Numbered from the stretch's first letter, positions 1 through 7,456 are shown. The stretch: 10,205 bases of DNA from an uncultured beta proteobacterium (GCA_903914985.1 CAIWRE010000513.1:1-10205); one strand, 5' to 3'. Made by a program: numbers and translations. Notes: generated from the letters alone by a model not told the origin.

Positions 1-399
1 GCCGCGCAAGTTGGGCAACTTCAGGCTCACCGCGACCTGCTGAACAAAGGCTGCTTTTTTCGCCACTGTGTCCACACAGTGCACCGTCAGGGCAGGGCAG
101 CAGATGGCCAAGACCACGCCCGGCAAACCCGCACCAGCGCCCACATCCAATACGCGCAGCGACTCACCAACACCCAGTGCAGCACGTTGCCGTCGCATGG
201 GGGCGATTACCGCCAAGCTGTCGAGCAAATGGTGGGTGAGCATTTCTTGCGGATCGCGCACCGCTGTCAGGTTGTACACCCGGGTCCATTTTTGAATCAG
301 GCCAAGGTAGTCCAGCAGCGCTGCAACCTGTCCATCGTCCAGCGCCAAGTCGAGCGCTTTCAGGCCCGCACGCAGCGGCGCCTCCAAAGCCTGGCTCAC
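1..399 (-). CDS. rsmG: 16S rRNA (guanine527-N7)-methyltransferase RsmG, 5' part only (133 codons; gene runs off the left edge)
   Basis: SAM-dependent methyltransferase that makes m7G527 in 16S rRNA, acting on the small ribosomal subunit in the cytoplasm. Translating the minus strand from GTG at 399 gives a protein starting MSQALEAPLRAGLKAL. It contains the family block LIQKWTRVYNLTAVRDP, then MLTHHLLDSLAV, then the SAM-binding loop VLDVGAGAGLPGVVLAI at about residues 83-99, then CVDTVAKKAAFVQQ. These match RsmG of E. coli in order and spacing; about 133 of the usual 205-220 residues are inside the window. The GTG start is chosen because it overlaps the mnmG stop as GTGA and has GGGAG at 409-405, five bases upstream. 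This indicates translational coupling with mnmG and one shared mRNA. A 90-residue frame starting at an ATG at 401-403 is out of frame with these motifs and is not the gene. Confidence 0.93.
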   Translation of the reverse strand, partial: MSQALEAPLRAGLKALDLALDDGQVAALLDYLGLIQKWTRVYNLTAVRDPQEMLTHHLLDSLAVIAPMRRQRAALGVGESLRVLDVGAGAGLPGVVLAICCPALTVHCVDTVAKKAAFVQQVAVSLKLPNLRG

Positions 400-2390
400 G
401 CATGCTCCCGGGGCAGAGATGCTGGTGCCGCAAACTCGCGGAAGTTTCCTTTTTTCAGGTGGATGAGCAATAGCGAAATGGTCGCAGGCGTGATGCCGGA
501 CAGGCGCGAGGCCTGGCCCAAGGTCTCTGGCCGATGTTGGTTCAAACGCTGGCGCGCCTCGATGCTCAGGGCCGACACCTGCATATAGTCCAGCTCTGCC
601 GGCAGGCGCAGGTTCTCGTAGTAAGCGGCACGGCCGACTTCTTCTTTCTGGCGTTCGATATAGCCGGAATACTTGGCTGCTATTTCCACCTGCTCAATCA
701 CACTGGCCACAAACACATCAGGCGCAGCGCCCTCCGCAGCCAGGGGAAGTGCCCCATCCGCATAGCGTCCGCCGTCCATGCCCATCAGGTCGGCGTAGCG
801 TACGTCCGGGCGGCGCAGCAGGTCGGCCAGGTTGTATTCATGTTCAATCGATTTACCCAGCACACGTTGCGACTCTTCGGCAGGCAGGTTGTTGGGGTTC
901 ACCCAGATCGAGCGCAGGCGTTCGGCTTCACGTGAAACAGCCTCCCGCTTGCGGCAAAAAGCCTCCCAGCGCGCGTCATCCACCAGGCCCAGTGCACGGC
1001 CGGTTTCGGTCAAACGCACGTCGGCGTTGTCCTCACGCAGCTGCAGGCGAAACTCCGCGCGACTCGTGAACATGCGGTAAGGCTCGGTCACACCTTTGGT
1101 AATCAGGTCGTCCACCAGCACACCGAGGTAGGCCTCGTCACGTCCAGGCAGCCAGGTGTCGCCGTTCCAGGCGTTGCGGGCACCGGCTTGCAGCGCCGCG
1201 TTTACGCCAGCAAACAGGCCTTGCGCTGCGGCCTCTTCATAACCCGTGGTGCCGTTGATTTGACCGGCGAAAAACAAACCGCCAATGTGGCGTGTCTCGA
1301 AACTGCTTTTCAGTCCGCGCGGGTCAAAGTAGTCGTACTCAATGGCGTAGCCCGGGCGAAGAATGTGGGCGTTTTCCAATCCCGCCATGCTGCGCACCAG
1401 CTCGTACTGGATGTCAAAGGGCAGGCTGGTGGAAATGCCATTAGGGTAGTACTCGTGGGTCGTTAAGCCCTCGGGTTCCAGAAAAATCTGGTGGCTTTCT
1501 TTGTCGGCAAAGCGATTGACCTTGTCTTCCACGCTGGGGCAGTAGCGCGGACCCACGCCTTCGATGTTGCCGGTGAACATGGGGCTGCGGTCAAAGCCGC
1601 TGCGAATAATCTCGTGCGTGCGGGCGTTGGTGTGGGTGATCCAGCACGGCATTTGCTGCGGATGCTGCTCCACCCGACCCATAAAGCTGAACACCGGCAG
1701 GGCAGGGCTCATGCCGCCCGGCATGCCGTCGCCGGGCTGCTCCAGGCATTTGCTGAAGTCGATGCTGCGCCCGTCAATGCGTGGCGGTGTGCCGGTTTTA
1801 AGGCGGCCCTGCGGCAGCTGGAGTTCTTTGAGGCGTGCACTCAGGCGCGCCGCTGGCGGATCGCCCGCGCGGCCGGCAGCGTAGTGGTTCATGCCCACGT
1901 GGATCTTGCCGTCTAAAAAAGTCCCGGCGGTGAGCACCACGGTTTTGGCGCGAAAGCTCAGGCCAATTTGCGTAACGGCGCCCACCACGCGGTCGCCTTC
2001 GACCAGCAAGTCGTCCACCGCTTGCTGAAAAATCGACAAGTTGGGCTGGTTTTCCAGCATACGGCGAATGGCGGCTTTGTACAGCACCCGGTCCGCCTGG
2101 GCGCGCGTGGCACGCACGGCAGGGCCCTTGCTGGAATTGAGAATACGGAATTGAATGCCCGCCTCATCGGTCGCCAGGGCCATGGCGCCACCCAGGGCAT
2201 CGACCTCTTTGACCAAATGGCCTTTGCCGATGCCGCCAATCGAGGGGTTGCAACTCATCTGCCCCAAGGTCTCGATGTTGTGCGTCAAGAGCAGCGTTTT
2301 GCTCCCCATGCGCGCAGCCGCCAGCGCAGCCTCACACCCGGCGTGGCCGCCGCCGACGACGATGACGTCAAACTGTTGGGGATAGAGCAT
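396..2390 (-). CDS. mnmG: tRNA uridine-5-carboxymethylaminomethyl(34) synthesis enzyme MnmG
   Basis: FAD-dependent subunit of the MnmE-MnmG complex, which installs the cmnm5 group on uridine 34 of tRNAs reading split codon boxes. The 664 residues are slightly longer than E. coli MnmG (629). The N-terminal Rossmann motif GGGHAGCE spans residues 13-20. It is followed by CNPSIGGIGKGHLVKEVD (47-64), LKTGTPPRI (about 197-205), GPRYCPSVEDK (280-290) and HQIFLEPEG (300-308). Cys47 and Cys284 appear to be the counterparts of the two catalytic cysteines known from E. coli. The C-terminal region has TSRAEFRLQLREDNAD and YSGYIERQ, typical of the MnmE/tRNA-binding part. The extra length includes a Gly/Pro/Met-rich stretch near residues 222-230 and an Ala-rich stretch late in the protein, both probably loops. 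The ATG start is followed directly by the FAD domain. No good Shine-Dalgarno sequence lies upstream of it. rsmG overlaps the 3' end by 4 bases. Confidence 0.97.
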   Translation of the reverse strand: MLYPQQFDVIVVGGGHAGCEAALAAARMGSKTLLLTHNIETLGQMSCNPSIGGIGKGHLVKEVDALGGAMALATDEAGIQFRILNSSKGPAVRATRAQADRVLYKAAIRRMLENQPNLSIFQQAVDDLLVEGDRVVGAVTQIGLSFRAKTVVLTAGTFLDGKIHVGMNHYAAGRAGDPPAARLSARLKELQLPQGRLKTGTPPRIDGRSIDFSKCLEQPGDGMPGGMSPALPVFSFMGRVEQHPQQMPCWITHTNARTHEIIRSGFDRSPMFTGNIEGVGPRYCPSVEDKVNRFADKESHQIFLEPEGLTTHEYYPNGISTSLPFDIQYELVRSMAGLENAHILRPGYAIEYDYFDPRGLKSSFETRHIGGLFFAGQINGTTGYEEAAAQGLFAGVNAALQAGARNAWNGDTWLPGRDEAYLGVLVDDLITKGVTEPYRMFTSRAEFRLQLREDNADVRLTETGRALGLVDDARWEAFCRKREAVSREAERLRSIWVNPNNLPAEESQRVLGKSIEHEYNLADLLRRPDVRYADLMGMDGGRYADGALPLAAEGAAPDVFVASVIEQVEIAAKYSGYIERQKEEVGRAAYYENLRLPAELDYMQVSALSIEARQRLNQHRPETLGQASRLSGITPATISLLLIHLKKGNFREFAAPASLPREHA

Positions 2391-2546
2391 GGATAGCAGT
2401 CAAAGCAGGGGAAGGAGGGCGATTTTACCGGCGCACCCAAATTACGAGACGCAGTGGAGACATTCCCTAGTCTTTCCCCTAAGTGTTACCTGACGAAGCG
2501 TGGAGTAGAGTTGTCATTTACCCAATTCGCGTGGAGCACCCTCACT
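2391..2546. promoter_or_regulatory. Divergent control region between mnmG (minus) and the aldolase-family gene (plus)
   Basis: This 156-base non-coding stretch separates two divergent genes, so it should hold promoters for both. For mnmG, a TAAAAT box on the minus strand (2427-2422) resembles a sigma70 -10 element and lies about 32 bases before the ATG, but no good -35 is seen at the right distance. For the plus-strand gene there is no convincing consensus promoter; the best candidate is TAGAGT at 2506-2511, which is weak. Two similar motifs, ATTCCCTAGT (2462-2471) and TTTCCCCTAAGT (2473-2484), sit one helical turn apart about 65-85 bases before the start at 2547. They could be an activator site. 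GGAG at 2533-2536 is the likely ribosome binding site of the aldolase-family gene. Confidence 0.4.
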
Positions 2547-3305
2547 ATGTCCAGCACCTCACTCAAAGACCAGGTCAGCCCCGAGGAATGGCAACTGCGG
2601 GTGGACCTCGCCGCCTGCTACCGCCTGGTCGCCGCCTATGGTTGGAGCGACCTGATCTTCACCCACATCAGCGCCCGCATCCCCGGCCCCGAGCACCACT
2701 TTCTGATCAATCCCTACGGCATGCTGTTTGAAGAAATCACTGCCAGCAGCCTGATCAAGATCGACCAGAACGGCGAAAAGCTCAGCGAGTCGCCACACCC
2801 GGTCAACCGCGCCGGTTTTGTCATTCACAGTGCTGTGCATGCTGTGCGGGAAGACGCCGGTTGCGTGTTGCACACCCACACGCGCGCCGGTGTCGGTGTC
2901 AGCGCACAGGCGGGCGGCGTGCTGCCCATCAGCCAGCAATCGACCTTTGTGCTGGCGTCACTGGCGTACCACACCTACGAGGGTGTGGCCTTGCACGATG
3001 AAGAAAAACCGCGTCTTCAAGCCGACCTCGGTACCGCCAATCACCTGATGCTGCGCAACCACGGTTTGCTGGTGGTGGGCAGCAGCATTCCTGAGGCCTT
3101 TTTGCTGATGTACAACTTTGAATCGACCTGCCAAATCCAGTTGGCCGCGCAATCCGGCGGTGTGCCCTTGACCCAAGTGGACCCCCGCATTCTGGACGGT
3201 GTGGGCCACGCCATGCGCACCCAAACCAGCGGACTGGGCGGCGCCTTCGCGTGGCCCGCCCTGTTGCGCAAACTCGACCGCATGGACAGCGACTACCGCA
3301 ATTAA
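2547..3305 (+). CDS. Class II aldolase/adducin family protein
   Basis: A 252-residue cytoplasmic protein of the fold shared by L-fuculose-1-phosphate aldolase (FucA), ribulose-5-phosphate 4-epimerase and the adducin head. The start of the fold is recognised in RLVAAYGWSDLIFTHISAR (26-44). The zinc-ligand pair is in VLHTHT (His109, His111) and the third His is in LRNHGLLVVG (His172). Aligned by eye, the FucA catalytic acid (Glu73) falls on Gly90 in NRAGFVIHSAVH, so aldol cleavage by the FucA mechanism is doubtful. Many proteobacterial proteins annotated only as 'class II aldolase/adducin' read similarly here. The frame stays open upstream to 2454, but the extra 31 residues have no family resemblance. 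ATG 2547 has GGAG ten bases upstream and gives the usual family length. A GMC oxidoreductase gene follows after 53 bases on the same strand, suggesting an operon. The substrate is unknown. Confidence 0.88.
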   Translation: MSSTSLKDQVSPEEWQLRVDLAACYRLVAAYGWSDLIFTHISARIPGPEHHFLINPYGMLFEEITASSLIKIDQNGEKLSESPHPVNRAGFVIHSAVHAVREDAGCVLHTHTRAGVGVSAQAGGVLPISQQSTFVLASLAYHTYEGVALHDEEKPRLQADLGTANHLMLRNHGLLVVGSSIPEAFLLMYNFESTCQIQLAAQSGGVPLTQVDPRILDGVGHAMRTQTSGLGGAFAWPALLRKLDRMDSDYRN

Positions 3306-3358
3306 GCAGCTCTTCCGCAGCCACGCACTGAACTCTGAACCGCAACCCAAGGACCCCC

Positions 3359-4975
3359 ATGACCAGCTCCGCAACCTCCACATTCGATTACGTCATCGTA
3401 GGCGCAGGCGCCGCAGGCTGCGTACTGGCCAGCCGCTTGAGCGAGGACCCCTCGGTGCGGGTGTGCCTGTTGGAGGCGGGTGGGCCGGACACCTCGGTGC
3501 TGATCCACGCGCCCATGGGTTTTGCGGTAAGCGCCCCTTTGAACCTCAACAACTGGGGCTATGAAACCGTGCCCCAAGCCGGTTTCAATGGTCGGCGCGG
3601 CTACCAACCGCGCGGCAAGGTCATGGGTGGCAGCACCTCCATCAACGCCATGGTCTACACCCGCGGCCACAAAGCGGACTACGATCACTGGGCAAGTCTT
3701 GGCAATCCCGGCTGGTCCTATGACGAAGTCTTGCCCTTGTTCAAACGCTCTGAGAACAACCACTGCTTTGGCGACAACGCCTACCGCGGCACCGGCGGCC
3801 CGCTGCAAGTGAGTTACCTGCGCAGCCCCAGCCCCATCAACGATGTTTTTTTGCAGGCCTGCGAACAAACCGGCTTACCTCGCACCGCCGACTACAACGG
3901 CGAGCAGCAACTCGGATGCGGCCCGACACAGGCGATGCAGGCGGGCGGTGAGCGTTGCAGCGCTGCGAAGGCCTTTATCACCCCACATCTGAACCGTGCC
4001 AACCTCAAAGTCGTGACAGGTGCCCACACTGAGCGCGTACTGATGGATGGCAAACGCGCCACGGGCGTGCAATACCTGCACGAGGGTCAATCCGTGCAAG
4101 TCACCGCAGCGCGAGAAGTCATTCTGAGCGCCGGTGCGTTTGGCTCGCCACAGCTGCTCATGCTCTCCGGCATAGGCCCCCAATCCCAGCTTCAAGCGCA
4201 CGGCATCAACACGGTACACACCCTGCCAGGCGTAGGCCAAAACCTGCAAGACCATATCACCACCGTGTTGATTCAACGGACCCCACGCAAGGATGTCGCA
4301 CTGGGTGTTTCATTCAGCGGAATCGCAACGGTTGTCAAATCGATATTTGAATGGCGCAACAAGCGTACCGGTTGGATCACGTCCAACGTGGCTGAATCTC
4401 AAGGCTTTTTAAAGACCGACCCGAGCGCGGACAAACCGGACATTCAACTGGCCTTGTGCACCGGCATCGTGGACGACCACAACCGCAAGACGCATCTGGG
4501 CCACGGCTACACGCTGCACGTCACCCTGTGCCGCCCCAAGAGCCGCGGCAGTGTCACGCTGCAAAGTGCCAAGTCCACCGACGCGCCTTTGATTGACACC
4601 GCCTTCTTCCAGCACCCGGATGACATCGCAACAATGGTCAAAGGCACGCAAATCGGTTTGGACATATTGAAAGCCAAGGCCTTTGATGGCTACCGTGGCG
4701 AGATGCTTTACCCCGTGGACCGCAACAACCCGCAACAAATCGAGGCCTTTCTGCGCGACCACAGCGACACGGAATACCACCCCAGCGGCACTTGCAAAAT
4801 GGGACCGCACAGCGACCCCATGGCCGTGGTCGACGCCGAGTTGCGGGTCCATGGCATTCAGAATCTACGCGTTGTGGACACGTCCATCATGCCGACTCTC
4901 ACCGGGGGCAACACGACGGCACCAACCATCATGATTGCCGAAAAAGCGGCCGAGTTGCTGCGCGCAGCCCACTAA
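3359..4975 (+). CDS. GMC family FAD-dependent oxidoreductase (choline/alcohol dehydrogenase-like)
   Basis: A 538-residue flavoprotein of the glucose-methanol-choline family, which oxidises alcohols or polyols with FAD. The N-terminal dinucleotide fold is YVIVGAGAAGCVLASRL (11-27) with the acidic strand end LLEAGG (37-42). GMC signature 1 covers about 85-109 (RGKVMGGSTSINAMVYTRG). Signature 2 is GAFGSPQLLMLSGIG (259-273), followed by GVGQNLQDH (291-299). The C-terminal catalytic region has HPSGTCKMG with His474 as the probable base and GGNTTAP with Asn518 as its partner. Length is near that of BetA (556) and AlkJ-type enzymes. The motif reads PSGTCKMG rather than the PSCTCKMG I associate with BetA, so true choline dehydrogenase activity should not be assumed. 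No signal peptide is visible. AAGGA at 3349-3353 lies five bases before the ATG. It is probably co-transcribed with the aldolase-family gene. The stop codon overlaps that of the convergent transporter gene. Confidence 0.93.
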   Translation: MTSSATSTFDYVIVGAGAAGCVLASRLSEDPSVRVCLLEAGGPDTSVLIHAPMGFAVSAPLNLNNWGYETVPQAGFNGRRGYQPRGKVMGGSTSINAMVYTRGHKADYDHWASLGNPGWSYDEVLPLFKRSENNHCFGDNAYRGTGGPLQVSYLRSPSPINDVFLQACEQTGLPRTADYNGEQQLGCGPTQAMQAGGERCSAAKAFITPHLNRANLKVVTGAHTERVLMDGKRATGVQYLHEGQSVQVTAAREVILSAGAFGSPQLLMLSGIGPQSQLQAHGINTVHTLPGVGQNLQDHITTVLIQRTPRKDVALGVSFSGIATVVKSIFEWRNKRTGWITSNVAESQGFLKTDPSADKPDIQLALCTGIVDDHNRKTHLGHGYTLHVTLCRPKSRGSVTLQSAKSTDAPLIDTAFFQHPDDIATMVKGTQIGLDILKAKAFDGYRGEMLYPVDRNNPQQIEAFLRDHSDTEYHPSGTCKMGPHSDPMAVVDAELRVHGIQNLRVVDTSIMPTLTGGNTTAPTIMIAEKAAELLRAAH

Positions 4976-6180
4976 ACTGCAAAGGCCAGGGGCTTCTGGC
5001 GCCAGGCCAACAAGGCCCCCAGCCAGAGCGTGATTGCGGACACGAGAAGGCCGCGCTCCAGACCGCCCGCGCCGTCGGCAATCCACCCCACCAGCGTGGG
5101 GCCCACAATCTGGCCGGCGGCAAACACGATGGTGAACGCACTAATGCCCGTGGCCCACGCGGCGGGCGGAAGGTTGTGGCGAACCAGGGCGGTGCTGGAG
5201 GCCACAATGGACAAGAAAACGCCGCCAAACAAGAGCCCCGAGAACACCACCACGCCAAAACTGTGCGTGAGCGCGGGCAGCACCACTGCAACCCCCAGCA
5301 GCGCGTTGAGCCGGGCCATGGCGCCGCCGCCGAGATGGCGATTCAACAAACCCGCCCAGATACGCGACGATGCCACCACCGCCAAGCCCAACAAACCATA
5401 AAACACGGTGACCGCAGATGTGCTCACTCCCTGTGCGCGCAGCAGCGCGACCGCAAACGTCATGTAACCGATGTAACCCACCCCAAAAAAGCCATATCCC
5501 GCCAGTGCAAACCCGAAAGGTCTTACGCGAAAAGTAATGTGCGCACCGGATGTCGAGGGCGCATCCAGCACCGGTAGCTGCTCCCACTGCGCCATCGCAC
5601 GTGCAGGCCAGCGCAACAGCGCGGTAGCGGCAAAACACAGCAGCGCCAAAGCCCACCAGGCAAACCGCCAGCTGTGCACCTCCCCCTGAAATGCCTCCAA
5701 CACCCAGGGCACCAACAAGGCCGAAAGCACAATCCCCACACCGGTGCCGCCGTAGTAGACGCCAAGCAACAAGCCCGCATGCGCTGGCGCACGGCTGCCC
5801 AAACGCGCTGCCAACAGGCCCCCCGACACAAACACCAAAGCGCTGGCCCAACCGGCCAGCAGCCGCTGCACCAGCAACACGAAAGCGTCGGTAAAAAAGC
5901 CGCACAAAGCCATGAACAACGCGGCCAACAACGACCCCGCCCACAACAAAACCGTGGGCGACACCCGCCGCATCAGCCCCGGCATCGCCAACGCACCCAG
6001 CAAATAGCCCACGGCATTGGCCGTATTCATCGCGCCCGCCAGGGTGTAAGTCCAGCCCAGGTCCGTGCGCATGCCGGGCAACAGCAGGCCATAGGCAAAA
6101 CGGGTGACACCCAAGGAGACAGCTGCGCCCACCGACAGTGCCAAAGCAAGCCAAAATAAGGGACGCAGCGGTGAAGGCAC
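4972..6180 (-). CDS. MFS transporter, YbfB/YjiJ type
   Basis: A 402-residue inner-membrane carrier with about twelve hydrophobic segments, the first near residues 9-33 and the last near 375-395. The stretch RFAYGLLLPGMRTDLGW (27-43) followed by AGAMNTANAVGYLLGAL (48-64) is the hallmark of the YbfB-like MFS group. The internal hinge is the hydrophilic stretch around residues 192-220. The substrate is not known for the family in general and cannot be read here. The start is GTG at 6180, because GGAGAG lies three bases upstream and the first helix begins right after it. The frame stays open to 6621, but that part runs antisense through the alkene reductase gene and lacks family sequence. An ATG at 6279 would add 33 unconvincing residues. 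The TAG stop (4974-4972) overlaps the TAA of the convergent GMC gene. The gene is divergent from the alkene reductase gene, with which it may share control. Confidence 0.9.
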   Translation of the reverse strand: MPSPLRPLFWLALALSVGAAVSLGVTRFAYGLLLPGMRTDLGWTYTLAGAMNTANAVGYLLGALAMPGLMRRVSPTVLLWAGSLLAALFMALCGFFTDAFVLLVQRLLAGWASALVFVSGGLLAARLGSRAPAHAGLLLGVYYGGTGVGIVLSALLVPWVLEAFQGEVHSWRFAWWALALLCFAATALLRWPARAMAQWEQLPVLDAPSTSGAHITFRVRPFGFALAGYGFFGVGYIGYMTFAVALLRAQGVSTSAVTVFYGLLGLAVVASSRIWAGLLNRHLGGGAMARLNALLGVAVVLPALTHSFGVVVFSGLLFGGVFLSIVASSTALVRHNLPPAAWATGISAFTIVFAAGQIVGPTLVGWIADGAGGLERGLLVSAITLWLGALLAWRQKPLAFAV

Positions 6181-6291
6181 AAACTCTCCGAACAGATGAA
6201 GGCCTGCATTGTGCGCTGAGCACCCGACACCGCCTGCTGCGCAAACGACACTGTTGATTGCAAGTACCACCCGCGACATTGAAAGAGCCGT
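6181..6291. promoter_or_regulatory. Divergent control region between the MFS gene (minus) and the alkene reductase gene (plus)
   Basis: A 111-base gap between two divergent starts, which must hold the 5' signals of both genes. For the MFS gene, GGAGAG lies just upstream of GTG 6180. For the reductase, GAAAGAG at 6281-6287 is a fair ribosome binding site four bases before ATG 6292. A dyad, GTGC-N5-GCAC at 6211-6223, lies 30-45 bases from the MFS start and could be an operator, but a dyad of this size is expected often by chance. TTGATT at 6254-6259 resembles a -35 box, with no good -10 after it. No regulator gene lies nearby. Confidence 0.4.
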
Positions 6292-7413
6292 ATGACCACC
6301 TTGTTTGACCCCCTGGCCCTTGGGCCTATCACCCTGGCCAACCGCGCCGTCATGGCACCCCTGACACGCAACCGCGCGCCCGGCGCCTTCGCCAACGCCG
6401 CCATGGTCAGCTATTACACCCAGCGTGCCGACCCGAAAAATGGCGCGGGGCTCATCATCACCGAGGCCACTGCCATCAGCCACCAGGGCCAGGGCTACTC
6501 CGACGTGCCAGGCATTTGGAACGAGGCACAGGTACAGGCCTGGAAACCGGTGACCCAATCCGTCCATGCGGCTGGAGGCAAGATATTCATGCAGCTGTGG
6601 CACGTCGGCCGTGTCTCGCATGTGGACTTGCAGCCAGGTGGCCAGGCACCAGTAGCGCCCTCGGCCATCACCGCCAAAACCAAGACGGTGCTGATCGCCG
6701 ACGGCACACCCCGCTTTGTGCCCACGTCAGAGCCACGCGCACTGCGTTTGGACGAGATCCCCGGCATCGTGGCTGACTACCGCAACGCGGCACGCAACGC
6801 CATCGCTGCAGGTTTTGACGGCGTCGAGGTGCATGCCGCCAACGGCTACCTCATCGACCAGTTTTTACGCTCGGGCTCCAACCACCGGAGCGATGCGTAT
6901 GGCGGCAGCATTGAGAACCGCGCCCGCTTGCTCGTGGAGGTTATGCAAGGCGTCTGTGGGGAAATCGGCGGGGCGCATGTGGCGCTGCGTTTGTCACCAG
7001 TGACCCCGGCCAACGACGCGTCCGACGCCCATCCCCAGCCTCTTTTCAACTACGTGGTGCAACAGCTCGCCCCCTTGGGACTTGCCTATGTGCATGTGAT
7101 TGAAGGCTCCACCGGCGCCGAACGCGACTTCCAGCAGGGCGATGCACCCTTTGACTACACCGCCCTGCGCCAAACCTACCGCAGCGCCGGTGGTCATGCA
7201 GCCTGGATGGTGAACAACGCCTATGACTTGCCGCTGGCGGAGCAGGCTTTGGCAGACGGCGCGGATCTGGTGGCTTTTGGCAAACCCTTTATTGCCAACC
7301 CGGACCTCACCCGCCGCCTGCGCGAAGGTGCACCGCTCAATCCCGCGGACCGCATGACCTTTTACGGTGGCGGCGCACACGGTTACACCGACTACCCCGC
7401 GCTCGCCGACTGA
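6292..7413 (+). CDS. Alkene reductase, Old Yellow Enzyme family (NemA-like)
   Basis: A 373-residue cytoplasmic FMN enzyme that uses NAD(P)H to reduce the C=C bond of activated alkenes such as enones, maleimides or nitro compounds. Family features run in order. LANRAVMAPLTRNRA (15-29) carries Thr25 near the flavin. QLWHVGR is at 101-107. VEVHAANGYLIDQFL (178-192) carries the substrate-binding pair His181/Asn184 and the proton donor Tyr186. SNHRSDAYGGSIENR is at 196-210. The C-terminal phosphate-binding part is FGKPFIANPDLTRRL, followed by FYGGGAHGYTDYP. Length fits NemA of E. coli (365). GAAAGAG precedes the ATG by four bases. It is divergent from the MFS transporter; the 111-base shared region suggests linked control, as would suit an electrophile-handling enzyme and a carrier, but the link is inference. 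A strong hairpin lies 25 bases after the stop. Confidence 0.94.
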   Translation: MTTLFDPLALGPITLANRAVMAPLTRNRAPGAFANAAMVSYYTQRADPKNGAGLIITEATAISHQGQGYSDVPGIWNEAQVQAWKPVTQSVHAAGGKIFMQLWHVGRVSHVDLQPGGQAPVAPSAITAKTKTVLIADGTPRFVPTSEPRALRLDEIPGIVADYRNAARNAIAAGFDGVEVHAANGYLIDQFLRSGSNHRSDAYGGSIENRARLLVEVMQGVCGEIGGAHVALRLSPVTPANDASDAHPQPLFNYVVQQLAPLGLAYVHVIEGSTGAERDFQQGDAPFDYTALRQTYRSAGGHAAWMVNNAYDLPLAEQALADGADLVAFGKPFIANPDLTRRLREGAPLNPADRMTFYGGGAHGYTDYPALAD

Positions 7414-7437
7414 ATCCGCGGCACTGGCGCAAACCAG

Positions 7438-7456
7438 GGGGCCCTGTCAGGGCCCC
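7438..7456. terminator. GC-rich hairpin between the convergent alkene reductase and copA genes
   Basis: GGGGCCCT (7438-7445) pairs perfectly with AGGGCCCC (7449-7456) around a three-base loop, GTC. It lies 25 bases after the reductase stop, where it can end plus-strand transcripts. Only two T bases follow on the plus strand and no U-run follows on the minus strand, so it is not a textbook intrinsic terminator. On the minus strand it spans the copA stop codon, so it may also stabilise the copA mRNA end. Confidence 0.5.

Noticed and set aside
164..433. 90-residue minus-strand frame over the rsmG start.
   Set aside because: It is a frame-shifted shadow; the SAM-binding and LIQKW motifs are all in the rsmG frame.
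2454..2546. 31-residue N-terminal extension of the aldolase-family protein.
   Set aside because: It does not resemble the family, and the ATG at 2547 has GGAG upstream and gives normal length.
3846..3852. T7 run in the GMC gene as a possible phase-variation tract.
   Set aside because: Seven T bases encoding Val-Phe-Leu with a Phe TTT codon are unremarkable and shorter than typical phase-variable tracts.
3302..3868. 188-residue minus-strand open frame opposite the GMC gene, and similar long frames opposite mnmG, the MFS gene and copA.
   Set aside because: GC-rich coding strands leave antisense frames open by codon bias. These show no recognisable domain and overlap strong genes completely.
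6211..6223. GTGC-N5-GCAC dyad as a defined operator.
   Set aside because: Four-base arms are expected by chance in a GC-rich region; kept only as a remark in the control-region entry.
4972..6621. Long 549-residue reading of the MFS gene reaching into the alkene reductase gene.
   Set aside because: The first 147 codons are antisense to a well-supported enzyme gene and show no transporter sequence. GTG 6180 has a strong ribosome site and starts just before the first helix.
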